DNA of 7,206 nucleotides from a bacterium (GCA_024224995.1 JAAENB010001043.1:1-7206); one strand, 5' to 3'; positions 1 to 5,239 are shown, numbered from the stretch's first letter. Notes: a model not told the origin generated them from the letters alone. A program made the numbers and translations.

Positions 1-158
1 AAATGACCGTACGACAGCGTTGAGCAGTTTGCAGGGCACTATTGAAAATGACCGTACGACAGCGTTGAGCAGTTTGCAGGGCACTATTGAAAATGACCGT
101 ACGACAGCGTTGAGCAGTTTGCAGGGCACTATTGAAAATGACCGGGCAACAGCGCTGA
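1..158 (+). repeat. 45-bp in-frame tandem repeats
   Basis: Copies at 1-45, 46-90 and 91-135 are identical at every base. A diverged partial copy follows at 136-158. Each encodes 15 residues of the stalk. Perfect identity implies recent expansion or continuing slippage/recombination. The array may extend beyond the left edge, so total copy number is unknown. Confidence 0.95.
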
Positions 159-676
159 ATACGGCATCAAATAATTTGATTGATAACGAAATAAAAAGAG
201 CCGCGCCTCCCGGAACAATCGCCCCTTTTGCCGGAACCAATATTCCCGATGGATGGCTTCTCTGTGACGGAGGGGCGTATGGAAGAACTGCATACAGTGA
301 ACTGTTTCAGGCTATTGGAACAGCCTGGGGAACTCCTGACGGTTCCAGCTTTAATGTACCCGATTTAAGAGGAATATTTTTGAGAGGAGTAGACCGGGGA
401 ACCGGTAAAGATCCCGATGCAAGTGCAAGAGGCGCGATAAACTCAGGTGGGAATGCAGGGAATAATGTCGGTTCATACCAGGTCGATGAGTTTGAAAACC
501 ATTTCCATTATATGGAACTATATTGGGGTGGATGGGGTGACGCACCTAATTTCAATCACTGGGTCCACCCGGGAGACTATACAAGAGGGGCCGGCGGACG
601 GAATAGTAATTCAGCAGGAGGGAGTACGGAAACCCGGCCGAAGAATGCCTATGTTAATTACATAATCAAGTATTAG
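2..676 (+). CDS. Phage tail collar domain protein, 5'-truncated, with 15-residue stalk repeats
   Basis: The frame is open from the left window edge, so the true start lies outside; the TTG at 20 is an internal leucine codon. The visible protein (224 residues) begins with three perfect 15-residue repeats, LSSLQGTIENDRTTA, and a decayed fourth copy. After a short linker comes a collar domain with the family landmarks PPGTI-PFAG, GWLLCDG, FNVPDLRG-FLRGVDRG and the terminal STETRPKN-NYIIKY. In phages this domain forms trimeric short tail fibre tips of the T4 gp12 type. The next gene is a close paralogue with a lipoprotein signal, so this one may be lipid-anchored too, but its N-terminus is unseen. 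No other phage gene is present. Family assignment is secure; the cellular role is unknown. Confidence 0.88.
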   Translation, partial: NDRTTALSSLQGTIENDRTTALSSLQGTIENDRTTALSSLQGTIENDRATALNTASNNLIDNEIKRAAPPGTIAPFAGTNIPDGWLLCDGGAYGRTAYSELFQAIGTAWGTPDGSSFNVPDLRGIFLRGVDRGTGKDPDASARGAINSGGNAGNNVGSYQVDEFENHFHYMELYWGGWGDAPNFNHWVHPGDYTRGAGGRNSNSAGGSTETRPKNAYVNYIIKY

Positions 677-695
677 ACTGCTCCAGTTGAGAAAC

Positions 696-733
696 TATGT
701 GTTGTGTAGGGGATCTCCCCTACACAACACATA
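696..733 (+). terminator. Perfect 18-bp inverted repeat after first collar gene
   Basis: The arms 696-713 and 716-733 are exact reverse complements around a minimal loop, starting 20 bp after the stop codon. The position suits transcription termination, but no T-run follows immediately, so it may instead be a REP-like palindrome or an mRNA 3'-end protecting structure. The core GTAGGGGA/TCCCCTAC resembles dispersed intergenic palindromes that I recall from other bacteria. Confidence 0.45.
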
Positions 734-773
734 ACACACAACGATAAATATTAAAAAAATTTATTTTTGCCTA

Positions 774-801
774 TTGACAAGTTTTTACCCCTTTCTAAAC
801 T
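774..801 (+). promoter_or_regulatory. Candidate sigma70-type promoter for the collar lipoprotein
   Basis: A consensus -35 TTGACA (774-779) is followed after 16 bp by TAAACT (796-801), 4 of 6 to the -10 consensus. The predicted transcript would start near 808 and carry a leader of about 155 nt before the ATG at 963. A similar -35/-10 pair (TTGACG, 17 bp, TAAACT) precedes the Cadherin-like lipoprotein gene. Confidence 0.45.
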
Positions 802-810
802 ATGTCCAAA

Positions 811-962
811 CAAAGAGTTCAACAAAATTGTTTCGCCCCCCCTTAATAATACTCTTTGCGAATTATCCATATACAACTGATTAATTTAACACTGCCAAAT
901 AATCATAAGCTGAGTGATTGGCTTGTGCTTGTTATATATTAAATAAAAACAGGAGAAAATTT
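811..962 (+). promoter_or_regulatory. Structured 5' leader with C7 tract
   Basis: This stretch has no gene. It opens with an inverted repeat CAAAGAGT (811-818) / ACTCTTTG (851-858). The arms enclose a small AACAA-AA-TTGTT hairpin (821-832) and a run of seven C (836-842). A second possible stem pairs GCCAA (894-898) with TTGGC (918-922). The ribosome binding site AGGAG is at 951-955. The leader begins about where transcription from the candidate upstream promoter would start. Its function is unknown. Confidence 0.35.
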
Positions 963-1682
963 ATGAAAAAATTAATTAATTTAAAAATGAGAGCTTTTTT
1001 TCTTATTGCTGTTCTCGCGGTAACGGGGTGTGAAGCCGGGTTAACCAGTAATGATAGTTCCGGAAGCGGAGACGGAGAGTTTAGTTTTTCCGATATGTAT
1101 TCAAATATGACAGCTATGAAAGAAGAGATACAGCAATTAAAAACGACCATTAGTGAATTGCAGGGAGCCAGTGAAAGCGGCATACAGGATCTGAGAGATA
1201 AAGTTTCGCCTCCGGGAACAATAAATCCTTTTGCCGGAGATACTGTTCCGGAGGGATGGCTTCTCTGTGATGGGCAGGCGTATGGAAGAACTGAACACAG
1301 CGAGCTATTCCAGGCCATAGGAACAGCCTGGGGAACACCCGACGGCTCACGATTTAATGTGCCCGATTTAAGAGGAGTTTTCTTGCGAGGAGTAGACCGG
1401 GGAACCGGTAAAGATCCCGATGCCGGTTCAAGAGGTGTGATAAACCCAGGCGGGAATACAGGGAATAATGTAGGTTCCTACCAGGTTGATGAGTTTGAAA
1501 GCCATTTTCATTATATGGAACTATATTGGGGTGGATGGGATACCGCACCTAATTTTAATCACTGGCTGGCAACGGGAGGAGATAGACTAAGAGGATACGG
1601 TGGGCGGAATACCGATTCCGCAGGAGGGAGTACGGAAACCCGTCCAAAGAATGCTTATGTTAATTACATAATCAAGTATTAG
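963..1682 (+). CDS. Lipoprotein with coiled-coil stalk and phage tail collar domain
   Basis: The start is the ATG at 963, seven bases after AGGAG; it gives 239 residues and places the signal peptide at the N-terminus. Residues 1-22 are a type II signal sequence with lipobox VTGC and lipidated Cys23. A Ser/Gly/Asp-rich spacer (28-44) follows. Residues 49-66 form a heptad coiled coil (M49, M52, I56, L59, I63, L66), extending weakly to about 81. The collar domain occupies about 82-239 (PPGTINPFAG, GWLLCDG, FNVPDLRG, GNNVGSYQ, STETRPKN). Collar domains normally tip trimeric phage tail fibres; here the domain is attached to the envelope by lipid, probably as a trimer on a short stalk. It closely resembles the preceding gene except near residues 193-218. 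Surface exposure and ligand are unknown. Confidence 0.9.
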   Translation: MKKLINLKMRAFFLIAVLAVTGCEAGLTSNDSSGSGDGEFSFSDMYSNMTAMKEEIQQLKTTISELQGASESGIQDLRDKVSPPGTINPFAGDTVPEGWLLCDGQAYGRTEHSELFQAIGTAWGTPDGSRFNVPDLRGVFLRGVDRGTGKDPDAGSRGVINPGGNTGNNVGSYQVDEFESHFHYMELYWGGWDTAPNFNHWLATGGDRLRGYGGRNTDSAGGSTETRPKNAYVNYIIKY

Positions 1683-1696
1683 GTTATGAAGACCCG

Positions 1697-1722
1697 TAGA
1701 GACGTTGCATGCAACGTCTCTA
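1697..1722. repeat. 26-bp perfect palindrome after second collar gene
   Basis: The half-site TAGAGACGTTGCA (1697-1709) is followed directly by its exact reverse complement (1710-1722), 14 bp after the stop codon. No T-run follows, so it is not a classic intrinsic terminator on either strand. The GTAGAGACG...CGTCTCTA form recalls dispersed REP-like palindromes in other genomes. That resemblance is from memory. Confidence 0.75.
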
Positions 1723-1750
1723 AAACCGCCTCCTCCCAACAACTCTTCTC

Positions 1751-1830
1751 TCATCCCGGGCCTGAAAGCGCGGTTACGCAACCGCGCATGCCCCTTCACC
1801 GGACCGCGCGCACCCTTTCAGCGAAGACCG
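1751..1830. other. GC-rich spacer with alternative stem-loops
   Basis: The gap between the convergent collar and IclR genes is far richer in G+C than its surroundings. GCGCGGTT (1768-1775) pairs perfectly with AACCGCGC (1780-1787) over a 4-base loop. The same left arm could instead pair with ACCGCGC (1803-1809), supported by an outer stem CTGAAAG (1762-1768) / CTTTCAG (1815-1821). On the minus strand the inner hairpin is followed by only TTTC. It may be a bidirectional terminator or a dispersed structured repeat; no coding frame is convincing. Confidence 0.45.
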
Positions 1831-1859
1831 CTCCATGATACAACGATATCAGGCAAATT

Positions 1860-2666
1860 CTAAAATCTTTTTTCTTCGTTGGTATACCCAAAATGGGCAG
1901 AAACATTCCGGGAAGTATAGAGAACTTCCTCAATGATCTTTTTGCGCTGTTTGTTGATATTCGCCGTATCCCCGGAAACCGCAAAACCAACAATCACATC
2001 ACCAATATGGTTAAAAATCGGAGCGCCAATACCGGAAAGACCCGGTATATTCTCTTCATTTTCAAAGGCGACGCCTGTTTCCCGGACTTTTTCCAGTTCT
2101 TCTTCGAACTGCTGGCGGCTGGTAATGGAATTTCTGGTAACCGGATCAAAGGAATAATCTTTTAACAGCTTGTCTCTTCTCTCACTATCCATAAAGGCAA
2201 AATAGGATTTCCCAACACAGCTGGTATGACTGGGAATAATCGCGCCTTTCAAAGGAAGCGTGGAAAATTCTTTTTCCGGCTCAACCCTGAAAATAATAGA
2301 TATCCTGCTGTTTATGAGGAACCCGGCATTTACCGGCTCATTAAACATAAGGCAAAGCCGTTCCATCCAGACTTTGGCAACAGTAAGAAGATCTATGTTC
2401 GCGGCATACCGCATACCGAGCTGGAACAGAAGCGGGCCCAGGCTGTACCTGGACGTTTGAGAATCTTTTTCAAGAAGATTAAGCCCAACCATGGTCTGGA
2501 CAATGCCGAGAACAGTAGTTTTTGGAATAGAAAGCTTTTGAGAAAAATCAGTAAGACTTAAAGGATTTCGCTCCTTCATGAAAAGGCGCAGAATATCGGT
2601 CGCCTTTTTGATCGATTGAATATATTTAATCTTTTCTATGACACTACCCTCCAAAAATAGGATCAC
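1860..2666 (-). CDS. IclR-family transcriptional regulator
   Basis: The protein has up to 268 residues, the usual IclR length. The N-terminal winged helix-turn-helix covers about residues 15-75, with SLTDFSQKLSIPKTTV as HTH and a wing at SRYSLGPLLFQLG. The IclR effector-binding domain follows (about 80-260), with the conserved PSHTSCVGKSYFA segment and ENEENIPGLSGIGAPIFN...VGFAVSG, which usually form the small-molecule pocket. Ligand and targets cannot be inferred. The start is uncertain: the longest frame opens with GTG at 2666 without a clear Shine-Dalgarno, and a strong GGAGGG at 2653-2648 sits ideally before an ATA (2639-2637). The gene diverges from the chalcone-isomerase-like/TetR operon and converges on the collar genes. 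IclR proteins often repress their own promoter. Confidence 0.9.
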   Translation of the reverse strand: MILFLEGSVIEKIKYIQSIKKATDILRLFMKERNPLSLTDFSQKLSIPKTTVLGIVQTMVGLNLLEKDSQTSRYSLGPLLFQLGMRYAANIDLLTVAKVWMERLCLMFNEPVNAGFLINSRISIIFRVEPEKEFSTLPLKGAIIPSHTSCVGKSYFAFMDSERRDKLLKDYSFDPVTRNSITSRQQFEEELEKVRETGVAFENEENIPGLSGIGAPIFNHIGDVIVGFAVSGDTANINKQRKKIIEEVLYTSRNVSAHFGYTNEEKRF

Positions 2667-2708
2667 TAAAAAATAGTTGACTCAGCGAAAATAATTTGTG
2701 TTCTCGAA

Positions 2709-2723
2709 TATCGTTCGACGATA
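2709..2723. promoter_or_regulatory. Inverted repeat upstream of the IclR gene
   Basis: TATCGT (2709-2714) and ACGATA (2718-2723) are exact reverse complements around TCG, 43 bp upstream of the IclR reading frame. The size fits a dimeric regulator site, so autoregulation by the IclR protein is possible. The evidence is position and symmetry only. Confidence 0.3.
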
Positions 2724-2853
2724 ATGAATAAGGGACATGTTTTGACTGTTTTACTGGTAATTATCCCACATGTTTCTAAAATAACCGTTGATCAGGGGAA
2801 TTAATCTGTAACAAGCCGGGGAATTGTCAATGTATTTTTAATTTGTTTAAAAA
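2724..2853. other. Divergent spacer, otherwise featureless
   Basis: This is part of the 339-bp gene-free gap between the divergent genes. It is AT-rich and contains two copies of ACATGTTT (2736-2743 and 2769-2776) and several TTGAC/TTGTC boxes without convincing -10 partners. I see no reading frame or RNA gene in it. Confidence 0.5.
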
Positions 2854-2865
2854 GACCGTCCGGTC
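2854..2865. promoter_or_regulatory. Probable TetR operator, GACCG-N2-CGGTC
   Basis: A perfect inverted repeat GACCG TC CGGTC stands out in very AT-rich sequence, 152 bp upstream of the first gene of the operon that encodes a TetR regulator. Short GACCG/CGGTC palindromes are a known TetR-family operator type, and these repressors usually bind next to their own promoter. It lies just upstream of the candidate -35 box. Binding by this particular TetR is inferred. Confidence 0.6.
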
Positions 2866-2874
2866 AGTTTTTAG

Positions 2875-2902
2875 TTGACTGATTCTCGGTATATAGTAAA
2901 TT
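2875..2902 (+). promoter_or_regulatory. Candidate promoter of the chalcone-isomerase-like/TetR operon
   Basis: TTGACT (2875-2880) and TAAATT (2897-2902) are spaced by 16 bp. An overlapping alternative -10, TATAGT (2892-2897), lacks a good -35. The transcript would carry a leader of about 95 nt. The GACCG palindrome ends 9 bp upstream. Confidence 0.35.
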
Positions 2903-2945
2903 ACAACAAGGTATTATACGGGGAAAGGAAGTTTAGAGTTGCAAG

Positions 2946-2974
2946 TTTGAAGTTTCAAGGTTAAAAACTTCAAA
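2946..2974 (+). promoter_or_regulatory. Leader hairpin before the chalcone-isomerase-like gene
   Basis: TTTGAAGTTT (2946-2955) pairs perfectly with AAACTTCAAA (2965-2974) over a 9-base loop. A T7 run follows 13 bases later, immediately before the AGGAGG ribosome binding site (2995-3000). It could weakly attenuate transcription or be a low-complexity repeat of the AAGTTT/AAACTT kind. Confidence 0.35.
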
Positions 2975-3005
2975 TTTCAAGCTAAAATTTTTTTAGGAGG
3001 AGATT

Positions 3006-3569
3006 ATGAAAAAACAGATTCTTTTGGTATTGCTTATCGTTTTAATGTCTCTATTGCCTGTTTCCGCGAAAAAGATCGGCGGGATTAATATGCCTGCCAC
3101 GCTGAGTGCCGGTGGAGAGAATCTGGTTCTGAATGGGACCGGAATTCGAGAGAAATTCTTTATGGATATTTATGTTGCAGGGCTTTATTTAAAGAAAAAA
3201 GAGAATAACGCCCAAAAGATAATTAATGCCAATGAAACAATGGCAATTCGGCTTCATATTGTATCCGGCATTGTTTCCGGGGATAAAATGGCCGAAGCAA
3301 CTCATGAAGGGTTTCAAAAATCAACAAAAGGAAATACCGCTCCCATCAAAAAGAAGATAACCAGGTTTGTTTCGGTATTTAAAAGCGGAATTGATAAGTA
3401 TGATATATATGACCTGATCTATATTCCGGGAGAAGGGGTAAAAGTATACAAGAACAAGAAATTTAAACTGAGAACACCGGGTTTGGATCTTAAAAAAGCC
3501 CTGTTCGGGATATGGCTCTGCCGGAGAAAAGACCTGAAGGATCTGCGGAAGGGGCTTCTGGGTCTGTAG
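3006..3569 (+). CDS. Secreted chalcone-isomerase-like protein (Chalcone_3 type)
   Basis: The start is ATG 3006, five bases after AGGAGG; the protein has 187 residues. Residues 1-21 form a signal peptide (KK, hydrophobic core, PVSA before Lys22) without a lipobox cysteine, so the product is probably periplasmic. The mature part carries the signature of the bacterial chalcone isomerase-like family: G-I-N-MPATL (about 27-33), LVLNGTGIREKFFMDIYVAG (40-59), IRLHIVSG (about 81-88), a YIPGEGVKVYKN strand, and the terminal KALFGIWL...LRKGLLGL. The family shares the chalcone isomerase fold but generally not the plant enzyme's activity; relatives bind fatty acids, so a lipid-related envelope role is plausible. 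The downstream tetR gene is 11 bp away, so the two form an operon. Length and both ends look complete. Confidence 0.85.
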   Translation: MKKQILLVLLIVLMSLLPVSAKKIGGINMPATLSAGGENLVLNGTGIREKFFMDIYVAGLYLKKKENNAQKIINANETMAIRLHIVSGIVSGDKMAEATHEGFQKSTKGNTAPIKKKITRFVSVFKSGIDKYDIYDLIYIPGEGVKVYKNKKFKLRTPGLDLKKALFGIWLCRRKDLKDLRKGLLGL

Positions 3570-3580
3570 AGAGGAGAACA

Positions 3581-4300
3581 ATGAAAGGCGATAAAAGAAA
3601 AAGACAGCTCCTGATGTGCGCGCAGGTTGTATTCGCGGCCAGAGGCTTTCATGATGCCCAGGTAGGGGATATCAGTTCCATGGCAAAGGTTGCAAAAGGA
3701 ACAATCTATGAATATTTCACCAACAAAGAAGACCTTTTTTGCTCATTATTGGAGTTATATCATGCTGAATTTAAAAAACAAATGGCAAAGTCAAATATCG
3801 CCTCACCATATTTTCCGTCAATAACCGATATTGAGAACTATATCAACTTCAGACTGGGGATTATCTTTGATTTTATCTGCCGGGATCAGGATAGAGGAAA
3901 AATCCTGGTACGAACCGGTGGAGGGCTGTGCCCGCCCTTTTATTCAATTATTTGTGATATAGAGAAAGAAATTTTCGGTTTTATAGTCAATGACCTTGAC
4001 ATCGCCGGAAAAATTGGTTATCTTGATAAGGATGTTGATATAGAATTATTAGGAAACCTTCTTGTAGGCGCAATTTTTCGAATTAGTCATTTTTATTTTC
4101 TTGACAAAAAATATGAGTATGGTAGAAATGACGGATTTGAAGTCAACACTTTAGTTGACAAAATCAGAAAAATGATTAGGTTTCGTTCATTGCCATATGA
4201 AAGGAATCAGGTTGTTTATAGCGACAATAAAAGAGATACTATTTTTAACACAGGAGAGCGGGGAAAAAACAAAAAAACCCCTCTTCCCCTGTATAAATAA
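3581..4300 (+). CDS. TetR/AcrR-family transcriptional regulator
   Basis: The ATG at 3581 follows GAGGAG by four bases and gives 239 residues. The longer frame from 3512 overlaps the upstream gene and is not needed. Residues 8-53 form the TetR DNA-binding domain: helix 1 RQLLMCAQVVFAARGF, then the HTH DISSMAKVAKGTIYEYFTNK with the hallmark GTIYEYF and KEDLF. Residues 60-200 are the helical ligand/dimer domain, which diverges between families and gives no ligand. The tail (about 205-239, rich in Lys, Asn and Arg) makes it longer than many TetR proteins and overlaps an imperfect GC hairpin in the DNA. It shares an operon with the chalcone-isomerase-like gene and probably represses it through the GACCG palindrome upstream; a lipid-type inducer is possible but speculative. 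Confidence 0.92.
   Translation: MKGDKRKRQLLMCAQVVFAARGFHDAQVGDISSMAKVAKGTIYEYFTNKEDLFCSLLELYHAEFKKQMAKSNIASPYFPSITDIENYINFRLGIIFDFICRDQDRGKILVRTGGGLCPPFYSIICDIEKEIFGFIVNDLDIAGKIGYLDKDVDIELLGNLLVGAIFRISHFYFLDKKYEYGRNDGFEVNTLVDKIRKMIRFRSLPYERNQVVYSDNKRDTIFNTGERGKNKKTPLPLYK
4250..4292 (+). other. Imperfect stem-loop at the 3' end of the TetR gene
   Basis: ACAGG, AGA and GGGG segments (4250-4263) can pair imperfectly with CCCC, TCT and CCTGT (4278-4292) around an A-rich loop. It lies within the last codons of the TetR gene and has no T-run after it, so it is at most an mRNA structure. Confidence 0.25.
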
Positions 4301-4342
4301 CAATATACAATCGGACTTCCTTTAAGATTATTTATGATCTTG

Positions 4343-4392
4343 ATCCCTTTGCAGAGATTTTCTCTGCAAAGGGATTCCTTTTTAATTTTTTC
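4343..4392 (+). terminator. Intrinsic terminator of the TetR operon
   Basis: A perfect 15-bp stem (4343-4357 with 4361-4375) closes a TTT loop and is followed by a T-rich stretch (TTCCTTTTTAATTTTTTC). It lies 43 bp after the TetR stop codon. Stem, loop and T-run together make this the clearest terminator in the window. Confidence 0.88.
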
Positions 4393-4477
4393 TTCTTTAA
4401 TAAATAACTACTATCCTTAATTAAATTTTTTTCTCAGAAAAGTCTTTCTTTCCACACTAATAATAGAGAGACAAGGT

Positions 4478-4515
4478 GAAAGGCTTTTTAAAGAGTCTTT
4501 CCTTTTTTTATTTTT
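4478..4515 (+). terminator. Second intrinsic terminator-like hairpin
   Basis: A 10-bp stem including G-T wobbles (4478-4487 with 4492-4501, loop TTAA) is followed by T7, A and T5. Outside it, ACAAGGT (4471-4477) and ACCTTGT (4516-4522) could extend the pairing across the T-run. It may back up the first terminator or act as an attenuator in the leader of the next gene, whose start codon is 40 bp away. Confidence 0.55.
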
Positions 4516-4554
4516 ACCTTGTTCCCTGTACCTTTTACCTGTCTCGGAGGCCTT

Positions 4555-5022
4555 ATGTACGTTGATACGACCATCAATATTAATCGCGAACTTTTGGAAG
4601 AGGTGGAAGCTGCTGCAAAGCTGCTGAAGATGTCCCGGAGCGATGTTGTTATCCTGCTCCTGAATCGTGTAATGGAGAAAAAAGAGATTTCGCTGGAAGT
4701 TTTTAAGCAGATAAAGTATCAGTTTAGAGATCTTGCTTCGAATTGGAAACGGATTCATGTGTACCCGGAAGTTGAGCGGTACGAAATGATGCTTGATATG
4801 CGTAAGATTTTTAAACGGTCCGTTTCCTTGATCATCGCTACTGCTATAAACGAGTACCTGGACCTGCTGGTAAAGGAGCTTTCCGCTACCGAAAAACCGG
4901 AAAAATCGGATAGTTATCCTTCTGATTATCTTTTTTTAGCAAGGGATTCTTGCGGAATACAGAAATTTGTCATATATTGGGGTTTTCCGGAGGAGGCTCA
5001 CCTGGAACAATACTTTACGTAG
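4555..5022 (+). CDS. Small protein with two ribbon-helix-helix-like modules
   Basis: ATG 4555 follows GGAGG by four bases and is preferred to an upstream in-frame start at 4519 that lies in terminator sequence. The product has 155 residues. Module 1 (about 3-40) has a strand VDTTININ, helix A RELLEEVEAAAKLLKM, a turn SRSD and helix B VVILLLNRVM, the layout of CopG/Arc-type DNA-binding proteins. Module 2 (about 65-105) repeats it: strand KRIHVYP, helix A VERYEMMLDMRKIFK, turn RSVS and helix B LIIATAINEYL. The tail (110-155) is unassigned. RHH proteins bind DNA as dimers through paired strands; a tandem protein could act as a one-chain dimer. No toxin gene is adjacent. It precedes a lipoprotein gene whose promoter region carries direct repeats, so control of that gene is a reasonable guess. 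I do not recognise a named family. Confidence 0.75.
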   Translation: MYVDTTININRELLEEVEAAAKLLKMSRSDVVILLLNRVMEKKEISLEVFKQIKYQFRDLASNWKRIHVYPEVERYEMMLDMRKIFKRSVSLIIATAINEYLDLLVKELSATEKPEKSDSYPSDYLFLARDSCGIQKFVIYWGFPEEAHLEQYFT

Positions 5023-5092
5023 GAACAGGTTCATCTCCAAAGACGAATTATCTTCAAAAAACCCATCCAAAACAGACAGGGAGGGCACTGCT

Positions 5093-5155
5093 ATGCCCGA
5101 TCCAGAGCAAAACACACTTCGAGGGATGCGATCTCTCTTATGTCTCCATAAATAA
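5093..5155 (+). CDS. Possible 20-residue small ORF with strong ribosome binding site
   Basis: ATG 5093 follows GGGAGGG (5079-5085) by seven bases, better than some genes here, and encodes MPDPEQNTLRGMRSLLCLHK before a TAA. It begins 70 bp after the RHH gene. No homology is recognisable. It could be a small protein, a leader peptide, a remnant or chance. Confidence 0.25.
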   Translation: MPDPEQNTLRGMRSLLCLHK

Positions 5156-5210
5156 TTATTTGACTAGTTAAATTTTATATACATTTTTTCGATAATTTTT
5201 GAAAAAATAT

Positions 5211-5239
5211 TTGACGAACCGAACCTCATTTAGTAAACT
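5211..5239 (+). promoter_or_regulatory. Candidate promoter of the Cadherin-like lipoprotein gene
   Basis: TTGACG (5211-5216), a 17-bp spacer and TAAACT (5234-5239) form a good sigma70-type promoter within an AT-rich upstream stretch. The predicted start near 5246 gives a leader of about 100 nt. CGAAC repeats overlap the -35 and flank the -10 box. Confidence 0.55.

Noticed and set aside
20..22. TTG as start of the first collar gene
   Set aside because: It is the leucine codon of an internal repeat unit, repeated identically 45 and 90 bp later, with no ribosome binding site.
1..158. CRISPR-like array
   Set aside because: The 45-bp units are directly abutting, without spacers, in frame and coding.
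536..676. Diversity-generating retroelement variable region at the collar C-termini
   Set aside because: The paralogues differ in one short stretch, but changes are not confined to template adenines, a length change is present, and no reverse transcriptase or template repeat is in the window.
2..1682. Prophage tail module
   Set aside because: Collar domains suggest phage, but no other phage gene is visible, the complete copy has a lipoprotein signal peptide, and the neighbours are ordinary regulators.
1768..1787. tRNA-like stem-loop in the GC-rich spacer
   Set aside because: Only one clear arm is present; there is no T-arm consensus, acceptor pairing or anticodon arm.
3512..3580. Longer TetR start overlapping the upstream gene
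   Set aside because: The ATG at 3581 has GAGGAG at good distance and gives a normal TetR N-terminus; the extension is the shifted-frame reading of the chalcone-isomerase-like C-terminus.
4417..4758. 113-residue minus-strand ORF
   Set aside because: It runs across two terminator-like hairpins and the RHH gene in antisense; its composition reflects T-rich noncoding DNA.
4950..5171. 73-residue ORF overlapping the end of the RHH gene
   Set aside because: It starts inside that gene in another frame without a ribosome binding site and has no recognisable features.
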